A stretch of DNA of 43,355 nt from an uncultured Cocleimonas sp. (GCA_937929875.1 CALFUP010000161.1:1-43355), one strand, 5' to 3'. Shown: positions 27,368-36,526, counted from the first letter of the stretch. The notes: generated by a model not told the origin, from the sequence alone. A program made the numbers and translations.

Positions 27368-28060
27368 ATGAATAATAATGAAAGCGAACATAATCAATCA
27401 CAAAAGCCTAAAAAAAGAGGCTGTTTACGCACCTTAGGAATCATTTTAATAACCAGTGTCATCTCGATTATTGGTAGTGTCTTAGTTCTAAATTATTTCA
27501 TATTCCCTAGCAAGCTTGATCCGGTCGAGTTAAGTCAAAAAGAAGAAAGCACTCTCAACTCAAAACTAAAACGATTTGGCTTACCTACGATTCCCAGCAA
27601 ATCAAACGAGACAATAGAACCAAGCACAACAACGCTAGAGCCAGAGGCATACACTGAAGTGGGCACTAGCAGGGAAATCAATTTCTCAGAAAAGGAACTC
27701 AATGCGCTTTTAGCAAAGAATACTGATTTGGCTGATAAAGTAGCAATCGATTTAGCAGAAAACTTAGCCAGCGCGAAAATAATTATCCCCCTAGATCCTG
27801 ATTTTCCAATACTTGGCGGAAAAACACTGAAAGTGAATGCTGGCACTGAACTTTCATACGCTAACGGTCGACCAACCGTGATACTAAAAGGCGTGACAGT
27901 TTGGGGAGTGCCTATACCAAACGCTTGGCTAGGCAACTTAAAAAACGTCGATTTAGTCAAAGAATTCGGTGGCAACGAAGGTTTCTGGAAATCCTTTGCT
28001 GATGGAGTTGAAAATATATCCGTCGACGAAGGACAATTAAAAATTAAACTTAAAGAATAA
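27368..28060 (+). CDS. Membrane-anchored hypothetical protein
   Basis: A 230-residue protein with a basic, Gln/Lys-rich N-terminus, one membrane helix (about 22-46) and an extracytoplasmic domain. The segment FSEKELNALLAKNTDLADKV followed by alternating beta strands (ASAKIIIPL, KTLKVNAGTELSY, RPTVILKGVTVWGVPIP) is reminiscent of YpmS/lipid-binding-like domains, but I do not recognise a named family with confidence. It lies 14 bases before the TerC-family gene and is likely co-transcribed with it. Confidence 0.7.
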   Translation: MNNNESEHNQSQKPKKRGCLRTLGIILITSVISIIGSVLVLNYFIFPSKLDPVELSQKEESTLNSKLKRFGLPTIPSKSNETIEPSTTTLEPEAYTEVGTSREINFSEKELNALLAKNTDLADKVAIDLAENLASAKIIIPLDPDFPILGGKTLKVNAGTELSYANGRPTVILKGVTVWGVPIPNAWLGNLKNVDLVKEFGGNEGFWKSFADGVENISVDEGQLKIKLKE

Positions 28061-28074
28061 AGGAAGTAATTTAG

Positions 28075-28869
28075 ATGGATATGTCAATTGGCTTAGATGG
28101 TTTGTTTACATTAGAAAACCTATTCACCTTAGGTATGCTAGTCATGCTTCAAGCGGTATTAGGTTTTGATAACCTACTCTATATTTCACTTGAGTCTCAA
28201 CGAGTTGAAGCATCTCAACAATCAAAAATTCGCAAATGGGGCATTGGCTTAGCCGTTATATTACGTATCGTTCTATTATTTGCATTACTATCGGTATTAA
28301 GCCTTTTTACTAATGAACTCTTTGCAGTAGATATTGAAGGTTTTATTTCCGGCTCATTCAATCTTAAAAGTATTGTGGTATTTTTAGGAGGCATCTTCTT
28401 AATCTATACCGCGCTTAAAGAAATTTTTCACATGATGATGCTCGAAGAAAGTGAGCAAAAAGATCGAAAACCAAGTTCATTCGCCACTGTACTTTTTTCA
28501 ATTGTTATTATGAATGCTATATTCTCGTTTGATTCTATTTTGAGCGCAATGGCATTAACTCAAAACTTTATTCTGATGGCGACAGCTATTTTGATTGGTG
28601 GAGTATTAATGGTGGTACTTGCTGATAGAGTCACTGACTTTTTAAAGAAGAACCGCATGTACGAAGTGGTTGGTTTATTTATTCTATTTTTAGTGGGTGC
28701 AATGTTACTTTCAGAAGGAGCGCATGACGCGAACTTAACATTATTCGGCACAGAAATTCATGCCATGAGTAAATCAACGTTCTACCTAATTATCTTTGTT
28801 ATGGTCATTGTTGAAATGGTGCAATCTCGATATCAAAAGCGTTTATTTGCTCTAAAGCAACCAAAATAA
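28075..28869 (+). CDS. TerC-family integral membrane protein
   Basis: A 264-residue protein with about seven membrane helices and the paired acidic motifs of the TerC/Alx/YkoY family. These are LGFDNLLYISLESQR near the N-terminus and IFSFDSILSAMALT in the second half. Known members handle manganese or affect tellurite and pH responses; the substrate of this one is not evident. The ribosome-binding site AGGAAG precedes the ATG. It is followed by a 15-bp imperfect hairpin and a dispersed-repeat copy. Confidence 0.88.
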   Translation: MDMSIGLDGLFTLENLFTLGMLVMLQAVLGFDNLLYISLESQRVEASQQSKIRKWGIGLAVILRIVLLFALLSVLSLFTNELFAVDIEGFISGSFNLKSIVVFLGGIFLIYTALKEIFHMMMLEESEQKDRKPSSFATVLFSIVIMNAIFSFDSILSAMALTQNFILMATAILIGGVLMVVLADRVTDFLKKNRMYEVVGLFILFLVGAMLLSEGAHDANLTLFGTEIHAMSKSTFYLIIFVMVIVEMVQSRYQKRLFALKQPK

Positions 28870-28893
28870 ACCCTTAAATAATATCTTACTTAA

Positions 28894-28930
28894 GTGTCCT
28901 TTTTAGCTGATTAAAAGCTTAAAAGGACAC
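28894..28930 (+). terminator. Imperfect hairpin after the TerC-family gene
   Basis: GTGTCCTTTTTAGCT and AGCTTAAAAGGACAC form a 15-bp stem with one mismatch and a 7-base loop, 25 bases after the stop. Its outer 5 bases (GACAC) are also the end of repeat copy E, so it may be part of a REP-like unit rather than, or as well as, a terminator. Confidence 0.5.
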
Positions 28931-28944
28931 CCCCCTACTTTTTG
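28926..28944 (-). repeat. Dispersed 19-bp repeat, copy E
   Basis: An exact minus-strand match to the consensus with R=A, adjoining the hairpin described at 28894-28930. Confidence 0.85.
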
Positions 28945-29015
28945 ATAATATTTTCTATTTCCTAAACCCCTGTTATATAAGAACTTAGAAAATACAGACA
29001 AGTAGAACCCCATTT

Positions 29016-29036
29016 AATGTTTAAAATTTAAACATT
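29016..29036. promoter_or_regulatory. Perfect 21-base palindrome upstream of the 29147 gene
   Basis: AATGTTTAAA-A-TTTAAACATT is perfectly symmetric and lies 110 bases before the 29147 start. It has the form of an operator for a dimeric regulator, though an AT-rich hairpin cannot be excluded. Confidence 0.45.
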
Positions 29037-29044
29037 TTTGATGT

Positions 29045-29068
29045 ACACTCATTGATATCAAAGAGTGT
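29045..29068. promoter_or_regulatory. Second near-perfect 24-base palindrome
   Basis: ACACTC-A-TTGATATCAA-A-GAGTGT is symmetric except at one base pair (11 of 12 pairs match). It follows the first palindrome by 8 bases and ends 78 bases before the 29147 start. Confidence 0.45.
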
Positions 29069-29146
29069 TAAACCCCATACAATAATAATAAAAACAGCGA
29101 GTATCAATACCATCTTTGGGCTTTAAAAAATACTAAGGGAATCAGT

Positions 29147-30715
29147 ATGAAGTGTGATGCTATCAAACAATTAGCCAGTCTAATTTTTTTGAGTTTTTTA
29201 ACTTTCAGCGTTAATGCCGAAGGCTTGTCTGAATACCTACAAAACCCCTCATCAAGCACTGTAGAAACCTCCAACGTAATTCAAACTTCTACAAAAACGA
29301 TAGCAGCACGTTCATTAGAGCCTGTTAGTGCTTCTATTAGCAATTCCCCTATAACTGAATCAAAAGATTTCAGTCAATATAAAAATATCATTGAATTAGT
29401 CGTTGCGGGCATCGTTGCAGCTGCTTTAATTATCATAATTTTAGTAATCTTTTTAGGAAGATGGGTAGCTAGTGGCGAAAAGAAGCGCATCAAAGCAATG
29501 CGTATTGAAGCGGAAGAAAACACAGATCATATCACTTCTGCTGCGACAACTATTCGTGAGCAAGAAAAAGAAACCACTCAGATAACCCAAGTAATGCGTA
29601 CCCAAGCTAGTGAATTATCACTCAAACAGAAAGAGACTGAACAGTTTACGAATGAAATCATTGATACGTCTAAACAAGTTAAAGAGCACGAAAAAGAGAT
29701 CAATGATGTCGCTACTCATGTTTCTGATAATATGGGGAAAATTCAAAAATATTGGGACAATCAAGTAAATGAAACGGTAGATACAATTAGCCTGTTTCAA
29801 CATCAACTTAGTGAAAATATCAATATAGCAAATGAAGACCTAGAGAAAATCAAACAACAAAAAGGCTTGTCTGATGAACTATTACAAGAATTTCTAAGCA
29901 AACATAATCAACAAAACTCATTAATAGATGATACTTCAGAAATATCAGCTAAAGTAACTGCCAATCTCGAGCTAGCCTATAAAGAATCAAATAAGCTGTT
30001 AGATCTATTAAAAAAGCAGCAAGAACAAGCTGAGCTTTCATTAAACGAATATTCAGAACGCTTAAATAACTTTGAAGAACAAGCCTACGAGCAATTTGAT
30101 ACCAGCTTCCAAGTTGCTGACCTAGCCAGGCAAGAGCTAACAGCAAACCTTGACGAGAATCGTAAACACATTGAAACAATGCGACGTCAAGAAGAACTAA
30201 GCCATGGCTTGAATACTCAAATAGCTAAAAACCTTGAAACCTTAGATTATTCGAAAATAGTAAAGATTTCTCAAAGCCTCGATACAACACAAAACATGTT
30301 CGATGAAATTCATCACAAAGTTGACGACACAAGAATGATGCTTGAAGAGTTAAAGCAAATTGAAGAAGAAATAAAACAAACTGCAAGCAATGTTGAGAGC
30401 GTTGCAAAAAATCAAAATGTTTTAGACACAACTGTTGATGGAACAGAAGTTGAAAGCGATCAACAAATAGATGATATTGAGGACGTTAAAATAGAAGTTT
30501 CGAGTTCAGAAATTGAAGATATTTCTACCAAAGCCACACAATCATTAGACGAACAACTGGCCAAAGATATTGTTGATGCTCTAGATAACCCATCTGAAAA
30601 GATCAGAGGGAATACTACAGTTGCGATTTCAGATTATAAAATGGCTAGTGGAGATGCTTCTACACCATTGGCGTTCTTTCGCGATGCTAAAAAAGCAAAA
30701 CCTATCAAAAAATAA
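29147..30715 (+). CDS. Secreted-leader, membrane-anchored long coiled-coil protein
   Basis: A 522-residue protein of unknown function. It has a signal peptide (cleavage likely after Ala24, VNA-EG), a short extracytoplasmic segment, then a membrane helix (82-104) followed by basic residues. About 350 residues of heptad-rich coiled coil (about 115-440) are therefore probably cytoplasmic. The tail is acidic, with a short basic C-terminus ending KKAKPIKK. AAGGGA lies 7 bases before the ATG. Topology resembles chemoreceptor-like or RmuC-like scaffolds, but I see no signalling-domain motif. Two palindromes upstream suggest dedicated regulation, and a small hairpin follows the stop. Confidence 0.6.
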   Translation: MKCDAIKQLASLIFLSFLTFSVNAEGLSEYLQNPSSSTVETSNVIQTSTKTIAARSLEPVSASISNSPITESKDFSQYKNIIELVVAGIVAAALIIIILVIFLGRWVASGEKKRIKAMRIEAEENTDHITSAATTIREQEKETTQITQVMRTQASELSLKQKETEQFTNEIIDTSKQVKEHEKEINDVATHVSDNMGKIQKYWDNQVNETVDTISLFQHQLSENINIANEDLEKIKQQKGLSDELLQEFLSKHNQQNSLIDDTSEISAKVTANLELAYKESNKLLDLLKKQQEQAELSLNEYSERLNNFEEQAYEQFDTSFQVADLARQELTANLDENRKHIETMRRQEELSHGLNTQIAKNLETLDYSKIVKISQSLDTTQNMFDEIHHKVDDTRMMLEELKQIEEEIKQTASNVESVAKNQNVLDTTVDGTEVESDQQIDDIEDVKIEVSSSEIEDISTKATQSLDEQLAKDIVDALDNPSEKIRGNTTVAISDYKMASGDASTPLAFFRDAKKAKPIKK

Positions 30716-30717
30716 GT

Positions 30718-30733
30718 GAGCCATCCTTGGCTC
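30718..30733 (+). terminator. Possible terminator after the 29147 gene
   Basis: GAGCCA-TCCT-TGGCTC is a perfect 6-bp stem starting 2 bases after the stop codon, with a pyrimidine-rich stretch (CACTCTTTTCCTTC) following. It is short for a strong terminator. Confidence 0.5.
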
Positions 30734-31046
30734 CCAGTCACTCTTTTCCTTCTAATCAAAATAGATCTATAAAATAAATCTAATTTGTAGACCAATTCCC
30801 TGGTCCGTCACTGGTGTATCCAAACTTGTTTATCCATAAAAAATAATTTCTAGCGGATTTGAAATTAAATCGTTATTTAAGACTTCCGTATCAAGTAGTG
30901 GGAGGGACTATATCAGCGTAATTTTAAAATAACATGCCCAAGCTCACTAACGGCTGACTATTAAAGACGTAGGAACAAACGGTAACTTTATGAGGACTAA
31001 CTAGGTTTTAACAAGGATAGATTGGAATTTTAAATTCATATGTTTT
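30734..31046. other. Convergent intergenic region before lpxC 3' end
   Basis: Non-coding as far as I can see. It has a small GACCA/TGGTC hairpin (30790-30805) and a sequence AGTAGTGGGAGGGAC around 30896-30908 that may be a decayed repeat copy. No small ORF or RNA gene was recognised. Confidence 0.4.
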
Positions 31047-31964
31047 TTAAAGATGTTTAGATTGAATCGTTTTTACATGGTTTAGAGTAAATAGAGATTC
31101 TAGCAAACCATGATTAAGTCTATGCGCTGAGCTTTTTGCTGTGATCTTTCCTTGAATATGGCCATTTGCAAGCATTAAGTCTCCCACCAAGTCTAATACA
31201 CGGTGATAGATAATCTCATCTTCCATTCTCAAACCTGATTTGTTCAAAATATTATCTTTGCTATCTATCACCAAGGCCGTTTTCATATTGGCACCCAGGC
31301 AAATAGGATCTTTTTGAAAACGTGTGAGTTTAGCTAATAGGCCATTTTTCAAGCGACCAAAAGTCCTCGCTGAGGACATTTCTTGCTTGAAAATTTCAGG
31401 GGTTATTTCACCTTGCCAATTTAATCGTCCAAAATGCGATAAGGAAATAGAAATATCAAAAATCAAACTATCCGCAGGCTCAATTTTAATACTGCGCTTT
31501 TTCTCCTTAACTTCAGTGGTCTTGGTTACTTGATGAATAATGCGTGATTGATCTTGGGGCTTTACACCTGTGGCTTCAATTTCATCGATAAATATCTTCG
31601 CGCTTCCATCTAACACAGGAATCTCACTACCGACTACTTCCACAATCGCATTATCAATGCCGCAAGCATAAAACGCTGCCAACAAATGTTCTACTGTGCG
31701 GATTTGGTGTCCATCTTCTGAGGCTAAACAGGTACATAAGGGAAGTGTTTTAACATTTTGCCAATGAGCAGCTATCTCAATCTTATTCTTGTTAGCTTTT
31801 ATGGGTGAAGGGACACCCCCCCACTTTTGGGGCATTTTCACAAACACAATCCCACTATTTACAGGCGCGGGTAGGATAGTAATTGCATGGCGTTTTGCGG
31901 TATGTAATCCGGGCCCTTTAAAATTAAGTGGCGCGGCTATTGTGCCTTGTGGATTTGATAGCAT
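31047..31964 (-). CDS. lpxC: UDP-3-O-acyl-N-acetylglucosamine deacetylase LpxC
   Basis: LpxC is the zinc enzyme of the committed step in lipid A synthesis. Conserved residues are all present in the 305-residue product: the GPGLHTAKRH opening, the TVEHLLAAF block with catalytic Glu92 and zinc ligand His93, zinc ligands His254 and Asp258 (YHRVLDLVGD), and catalytic His281 (SSAHRLN). Residues 46-51 (QKWGGV) are encoded by a copy of the dispersed repeat. They lie in the loop where E. coli LpxC has NPPVDFPA, and the frame remains open. The gene is away from its usual place after ftsZ and sits 29 bases downstream of the ABC exporter gene. Confidence 0.95.
   Translation of the reverse strand: MLSNPQGTIAAPLNFKGPGLHTAKRHAITILPAPVNSGIVFVKMPQKWGGVPSPIKANKNKIEIAAHWQNVKTLPLCTCLASEDGHQIRTVEHLLAAFYACGIDNAIVEVVGSEIPVLDGSAKIFIDEIEATGVKPQDQSRIIHQVTKTTEVKEKKRSIKIEPADSLIFDISISLSHFGRLNWQGEITPEIFKQEMSSARTFGRLKNGLLAKLTRFQKDPICLGANMKTALVIDSKDNILNKSGLRMEDEIIYHRVLDLVGDLMLANGHIQGKITAKSSAHRLNHGLLESLFTLNHVKTIQSKHL
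31812..31829 (-). repeat. Dispersed repeat, copy F, inside lpxC
   Basis: The minus-strand form reads CAAAAGTGGGGGGGTGTC, one A shorter than the consensus. It is read in frame as Gln-Lys-Trp-Gly-Gly-Val in LpxC. Confidence 0.75.
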
Positions 31965-31993
31965 GATTGAATTTTAACAGATTTATTTTTGTT

Positions 31994-33856
31994 TTAATTA
32001 TCACTTTTCAAGGGTTGGTTAGAGGACTGATTAGGTGATGTTTCATCAGCTACTTTTTCTTCTAGTTTACTTTTTTCAATATTATCTCTCTGTAAATCCC
32101 ACATTTCAGAATACCTTCCTTTTTGTTCTAACAGCACTTGATGTGAGCCACGCTCAACCACCTTACCTGCCTCCATCACCATAATCATATCGGCGTCTAC
32201 AATTGTCGATAAGCGATGCGCAATGATAAGCGTCGTAGTATCTGATGAAATTTCTTTTAGTGTCTTTTGAATGGCTTGTTCGGTACCTGTATCTAACGCC
32301 GAAGTTGCTTCGTCAAAGATCAAAATTGCAGGTTTTTTGAGAATCGTTCTCGCAATGGCTACACGCTGCTTTTCTCCACCTGAGAGTTTTAAACCGCGCT
32401 CTCCTACAATACTATCCCAGCCATCAGGTAAGCTTTCGATAAAGTCATAGATATGCGCCATCTTCGCTGCTTGCTTTACTTCTTCTTCGGTCGCGTTCAA
32501 ATTACCGTACTGAATATTGTAGAAAATACTCTCATTAAACAAAATGGTATCTTGCGGCACAATGCCAATAGCTTCCCGTAAACTGTCTTGAGTTACCTCG
32601 CTGATATTCTGGTCATCAATCAAAATACGACCCGAGCTAACGTCATAAAAACGAAATAACAACCGCACCAATGTCGATTTACCGCCTCCACTGTAACCAA
32701 CGACTGCCAAAGTATTTCCCGCAGGAATATCAAAATCTACGTTGTGCAGAATTTGTCTTTTTTCATCATAAGCAAAGGACACATTATCAAATGTCACCTT
32801 ACCTTTTTTAACACTAAGGACAGATGAGGTAACAATGTCTTGGATTTCTGGTTCTTGCTGTAATAATTTGAAAACCAAATCCATATCCGCCAAGGTGTAC
32901 TTAATTTGACGATAAATAATGCCAAGTGCACCCAATGGAATAAACAATTGCAGCATAAAGGCATTCACCATAACCAAGTCGCCGATACTCATGCTTTTAT
33001 CGACCACGCCACTGGCTGCAAAAAACATAATGAGAGTGACGCCAAGCGCGATGATTGCCCCTTGTCCAAAATTAAGCATCGACATGGTACTTTGGCTTTT
33101 TACTGCCACTTCCTCCCATTCCTCTAAAATATCGTCATAACGTTTTTGCTCTAGCGCTTCATTATTAAAATATTTAACCGTTTCGTAATTGATCAAACTA
33201 TCGAAGGCATGAGTATTTGCTTGAGAATCTAGACGATTCATATCGTGACGATAATGCATGCGCCATTCAGTAACGAGAAGAGTAAAAACCACATACACCG
33301 CTACTGTACCGAAGGTAATAAAAGCAAATACCAATGCGTAGTTGGATAGCAATATGAATGCAACCAAAGTGAATTCGATCGCAATAGGGAAAATACTGAA
33401 CACCATAAAATTCATTAAGGTCGCAACCGAGCGAGTGCCACGTTCTAAATCGCGACTAATAGCGCCAGTTTTACGCTCAAGATGGAAACGTAAAGACAAG
33501 TTATGCAAATGCTGCATGACTCGTTTAGATAGTTCACGCATCGCGTGATAGCGAACTCGTGCAAAAACGGTATCACGTAATTCATTAAACAAAGAAGCCA
33601 GTAACCTAAAAATACCGTAACCAACCAATAGAGCTATGGGTAACACCAACAGCTGCTCTTCTTTACCATCAAACTTATCGATGATTTGCTTAAGTAACAA
33701 TGGCACGGCAACCGTAGCTACCTTGGCTAAAATCAGACACGCCAGGGCGATTAGCGCACGGCCTTTGTAGGCCATTAAATAAGGAAGTAATTGTCGTAAA
33801 TTATGATAATCGCGGCGGTTACCGGTTAGTTCTTCGCCTGTATGGTTTATATACAA
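31994..33856 (-). CDS. Atm1/HMT1-type ABC exporter (fused membrane and ATPase domains)
   Basis: A half-size ABC exporter of 620 residues. Six membrane helices occupy about residues 30-330. The ATPase domain has Walker A GYSGGGKST (about 400), the signature LSGGEKQRVAIARTIL, Walker B AILIFDEATSALD and the switch His in IIAHRLST. The segment NYETVKYFNNEALEQKRYDD is characteristic of the Atm1/ABCB7 group, which exports glutathione-linked or persulfide compounds. The start is a TTG at 33856 with AAGGAT about 5 bases upstream. It probably forms a two-gene unit with lpxC downstream. Confidence 0.88.
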   Translation of the reverse strand: MYINHTGEELTGNRRDYHNLRQLLPYLMAYKGRALIALACLILAKVATVAVPLLLKQIIDKFDGKEEQLLVLPIALLVGYGIFRLLASLFNELRDTVFARVRYHAMRELSKRVMQHLHNLSLRFHLERKTGAISRDLERGTRSVATLMNFMVFSIFPIAIEFTLVAFILLSNYALVFAFITFGTVAVYVVFTLLVTEWRMHYRHDMNRLDSQANTHAFDSLINYETVKYFNNEALEQKRYDDILEEWEEVAVKSQSTMSMLNFGQGAIIALGVTLIMFFAASGVVDKSMSIGDLVMVNAFMLQLFIPLGALGIIYRQIKYTLADMDLVFKLLQQEPEIQDIVTSSVLSVKKGKVTFDNVSFAYDEKRQILHNVDFDIPAGNTLAVVGYSGGGKSTLVRLLFRFYDVSSGRILIDDQNISEVTQDSLREAIGIVPQDTILFNESIFYNIQYGNLNATEEEVKQAAKMAHIYDFIESLPDGWDSIVGERGLKLSGGEKQRVAIARTILKKPAILIFDEATSALDTGTEQAIQKTLKEISSDTTTLIIAHRLSTIVDADMIMVMEAGKVVERGSHQVLLEQKGRYSEMWDLQRDNIEKSKLEEKVADETSPNQSSNQPLKSDN

Positions 33857-33973
33857 TTTGAATCCAAGGATAAAATGAATTGAGCTTATATTATTGAGTC
33901 TTTTAGCAATAAAGCAATATCACTTATATAAACTCTATACCGCAGTTTTGCTATTCTGTATCATCTTCGCACT

Positions 33974-34876
33974 ATGAAAGATAAATCAACAGACAAAGCG
34001 AATAAGACCTCCATTGAAAAACCACAAGCTGAGAGAATCCAAAAAATTCTCTCAAGAGCTGGTTATGGCTCAAGAAGAGAAATTGAACGATGGGTTAATG
34101 CCGGTGAAATAACCGTAAATGGAGTCGTTGCCAAAAGCGGCCAAGCTGTCAGTGAAACAGATAAAGTCGTGTTGCGTGGACAAGTGTTAAAGCTTGCCTC
34201 TAAATTAAAAGCGAAACCTCAAGTATTGCTATATCATAAAAAAGTAGGCGAAATATGCTCTCGCAATGATCCTGAAGGACGTCCTACTGTCTTTGACTCT
34301 CTACCTAAACTTAGCAGTGGCCGCTGGATTCAAGTGGGTCGCTTAGATATAAATACCGATGGCTTAATGCTATTTACCACAGACGGTGAACTGGCTAATC
34401 GCTTGATGCATCCTTCGTATGAAATCGAACGTGAATATGCTTCAAGAATTTTAGGCGAAGTTACCGAAGGAATGCTTACAAACTTAAAACAAGGTGTAGA
34501 GCTGGAAGACGGTAAAGCCAAATTCAACAGCATCCATTTTGCCGGTGGCGAAGGCGCCAATAAATGGTACAACGTCACGCTTAATGAAGGTCGAAACCGA
34601 GAAGTAAGGCGTTTATGGGAATCTCAAGAGTTAATTGTTAGTCGTTTAAGACGTATTCGTTATGCACATCTCGAATTAAAACGCTCTTTGCGAGCGGGCA
34701 CTTTTGAAGACCTCGATGTACGCGGCATGCGCAAACTCTACGAAAAAGTAAAACTGGAATTAGAAGAAGAGAACTTTGTATCGAATAGCGAATATAAAAG
34801 TCGAGCAGATAGAAACGCTAAGTTTAAATTTGGTAAAAAAGCCGTACAGAATAATCAACGTGGTAAAAAACGTTAA
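33974..34876 (+). CDS. rluB: 23S rRNA pseudouridine synthase RluB-like
   Basis: A pseudouridine synthase of the RsuA/RluB/E/F group, which modifies 23S rRNA helix 80 (U2605 in E. coli for RluB). The 300-residue product has an N-terminal S4 RNA-binding domain (about 20-68, RIQKILSRAGYGSRREIE). The catalytic motif is GRLDINTDGL with Asp125, and ENREVRRL-type motif III appears here as RNREVRRLWES. A basic tail follows. Length and S4 context favour RluB over RluE or RluF. No clear ribosome-binding site before the ATG; the upstream gap of 117 bases diverges from the ABC exporter. Confidence 0.88.
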   Translation: MKDKSTDKANKTSIEKPQAERIQKILSRAGYGSRREIERWVNAGEITVNGVVAKSGQAVSETDKVVLRGQVLKLASKLKAKPQVLLYHKKVGEICSRNDPEGRPTVFDSLPKLSSGRWIQVGRLDINTDGLMLFTTDGELANRLMHPSYEIEREYASRILGEVTEGMLTNLKQGVELEDGKAKFNSIHFAGGEGANKWYNVTLNEGRNREVRRLWESQELIVSRLRRIRYAHLELKRSLRAGTFEDLDVRGMRKLYEKVKLELEEENFVSNSEYKSRADRNAKFKFGKKAVQNNQRGKKR

Positions 34877-34888
34877 GGAGATATAGTG

Positions 34889-34898
34889 AAAAAGTAGG
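34889..34898 (+). repeat. Partial dispersed repeat, opposed to copy G
   Basis: AAAAAGTAGG, the left half of the consensus, lies 12 bases after the rluB stop and faces copy G (34985-35002) as an inverted partner about 95 bases away. Confidence 0.45.
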
Positions 34899-34984
34899 AT
34901 TTTTAAACATTTACTTTTCCACCACCTTCTAGCTCATTTAGGAACGTATCGATAGGTTTTTGGCTCTTTTGATACTTAATAACT

Positions 34985-35002
34985 GACACCCCCCTACTTT
35001 TT
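34985..35002 (-). repeat. Dispersed repeat, copy G
   Basis: An exact minus-strand match over 18 bases (AAAAAGTAGGGGGGTGTC) in the convergent gap between rluB and the DUF2069 gene. Confidence 0.85.
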
Positions 35003-35058
35003 AAAGGTTTTTCTCTTTAGATTTTATTCATATAACTAAAAAGAAGCTCAGCAGTCAC

Positions 35059-35460
35059 TCACTTCCTGCTCATTTTGGACTTCTTCTTTTTAAAACGTTC
35101 TGGATGGGCTAACTTCTCACGTTTATCCATTACCCAAACGTGCATCAAACTACCCAAAAACATCAAAAAGCTAAATAGTAATAGTAGATAGCCGTAGAGT
35201 TTTTCATCAGCAGATAAAATATACCAAACACCCATTAGTATGTAAGCAAATGACACCATCGTTATAACAACCATAGTATAACGTCGTGCGTGCAGGATAC
35301 CTCGAACGAAGAATAATAAAGGACCGGCAAAGAAAAGAATTTCAATAGACCTTGGGTAAATTTGTATTGGTGTTAGCCAGCTATTCCATAAAACAATCAA
35401 AATTGCTAAACCTAAAATACCAATAGCGGCCATTGCGCGCCAAAGCGTTACGATATCCAT
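35059..35460 (-). CDS. DUF2069 inner-membrane protein
   Basis: A 133-residue protein with four predicted membrane helices (about 10-27, 38-52, 60-78 and 85-108) and a basic C-terminal tail rich in Lys. The pattern PIQIYPRSIEILFFAGPLL, in which helix two begins, and its place immediately after wrbA match the DUF2069 family often found with wrbA in gammaproteobacteria. Function unknown. It starts 4 bases after the wrbA stop. Confidence 0.8.
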   Translation of the reverse strand: MDIVTLWRAMAAIGILGLAILIVLWNSWLTPIQIYPRSIEILFFAGPLLFFVRGILHARRYTMVVITMVSFAYILMGVWYILSADEKLYGYLLLLFSFLMFLGSLMHVWVMDKREKLAHPERFKKKKSKMSRK

Positions 35461-35464
35461 AGAA

Positions 35465-36067
<603 letters not shown>

Positions 36068-36110
36068 CTAATAATTCGCAGTTAAAATCTTCTATGACTA
36101 GAAGGTGCTA

Positions 36111-36128
36111 ATAAGTGGGGGGGGTGTC
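36111..36128 (+). repeat. Dispersed repeat, copy H, with adjoining hairpin
   Basis: ATAAGTG-run-TGTC, with eight G and a degraded A-tract, between arsC and wrbA. GTCTTTT (36126-36132) pairs perfectly with AAAAGAC (36149-36155), so this copy runs directly into a 7-bp stem-loop. Confidence 0.7.
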
Positions 36129-36172
36129 TTTTAAATCAATCATTCTGGAAAAGACGAATAGTAAAATCAGAA

Positions 36173-36526
36173 TTAAAGTATATCGATAATATTTTCAATC
36201 GGACGACCAATCGCGGCTTTACCATTGGCTACCACTATCGGACGCTCCAACAATTTAGGAAATTCCACTAACGCATCAATTAATTGATCATTAGTCAGTG
36301 ATTCGTCAGATAGATTATTATCGCTGTATTCTGCTTCGCCTTTACGCATTAGATCACGGGGCTGCATATTCAATAGCGTTAACACTTGCTCAATAGTTTC
36401 CCGATTTGGCGGAGTTTCAAGATACTTAACGACATCCGCTTCGATGCCTTTTTCTGTAAGGAGCTCCATTGCTGCACGTGACTTCGAACAACGTGGATTA
36501 TGAAATATTTGTATATTATCAGACAT
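36173..36526 (-). CDS. arsC: ArsC-family glutaredoxin-dependent reductase
   Basis: A 117-residue thioredoxin-fold protein with the ArsC active-site segment FHNPRCSKSR (Cys13). The C-terminal half RPIVVANGKAAIGRPIENI includes the conserved RP and GRP motifs. The length equals YfgD/ArsC-type arsenate reductases. There is no arsenite pump or arsR nearby, so a housekeeping YfgD-like role is as likely as arsenate resistance. A strong terminator separates it from the upstream LysM gene; wrbA lies 114 bases downstream. Confidence 0.85.
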   Translation of the reverse strand: MSDNIQIFHNPRCSKSRAAMELLTEKGIEADVVKYLETPPNRETIEQVLTLLNMQPRDLMRKGEAEYSDNNLSDESLTNDQLIDALVEFPKLLERPIVVANGKAAIGRPIENIIDIL

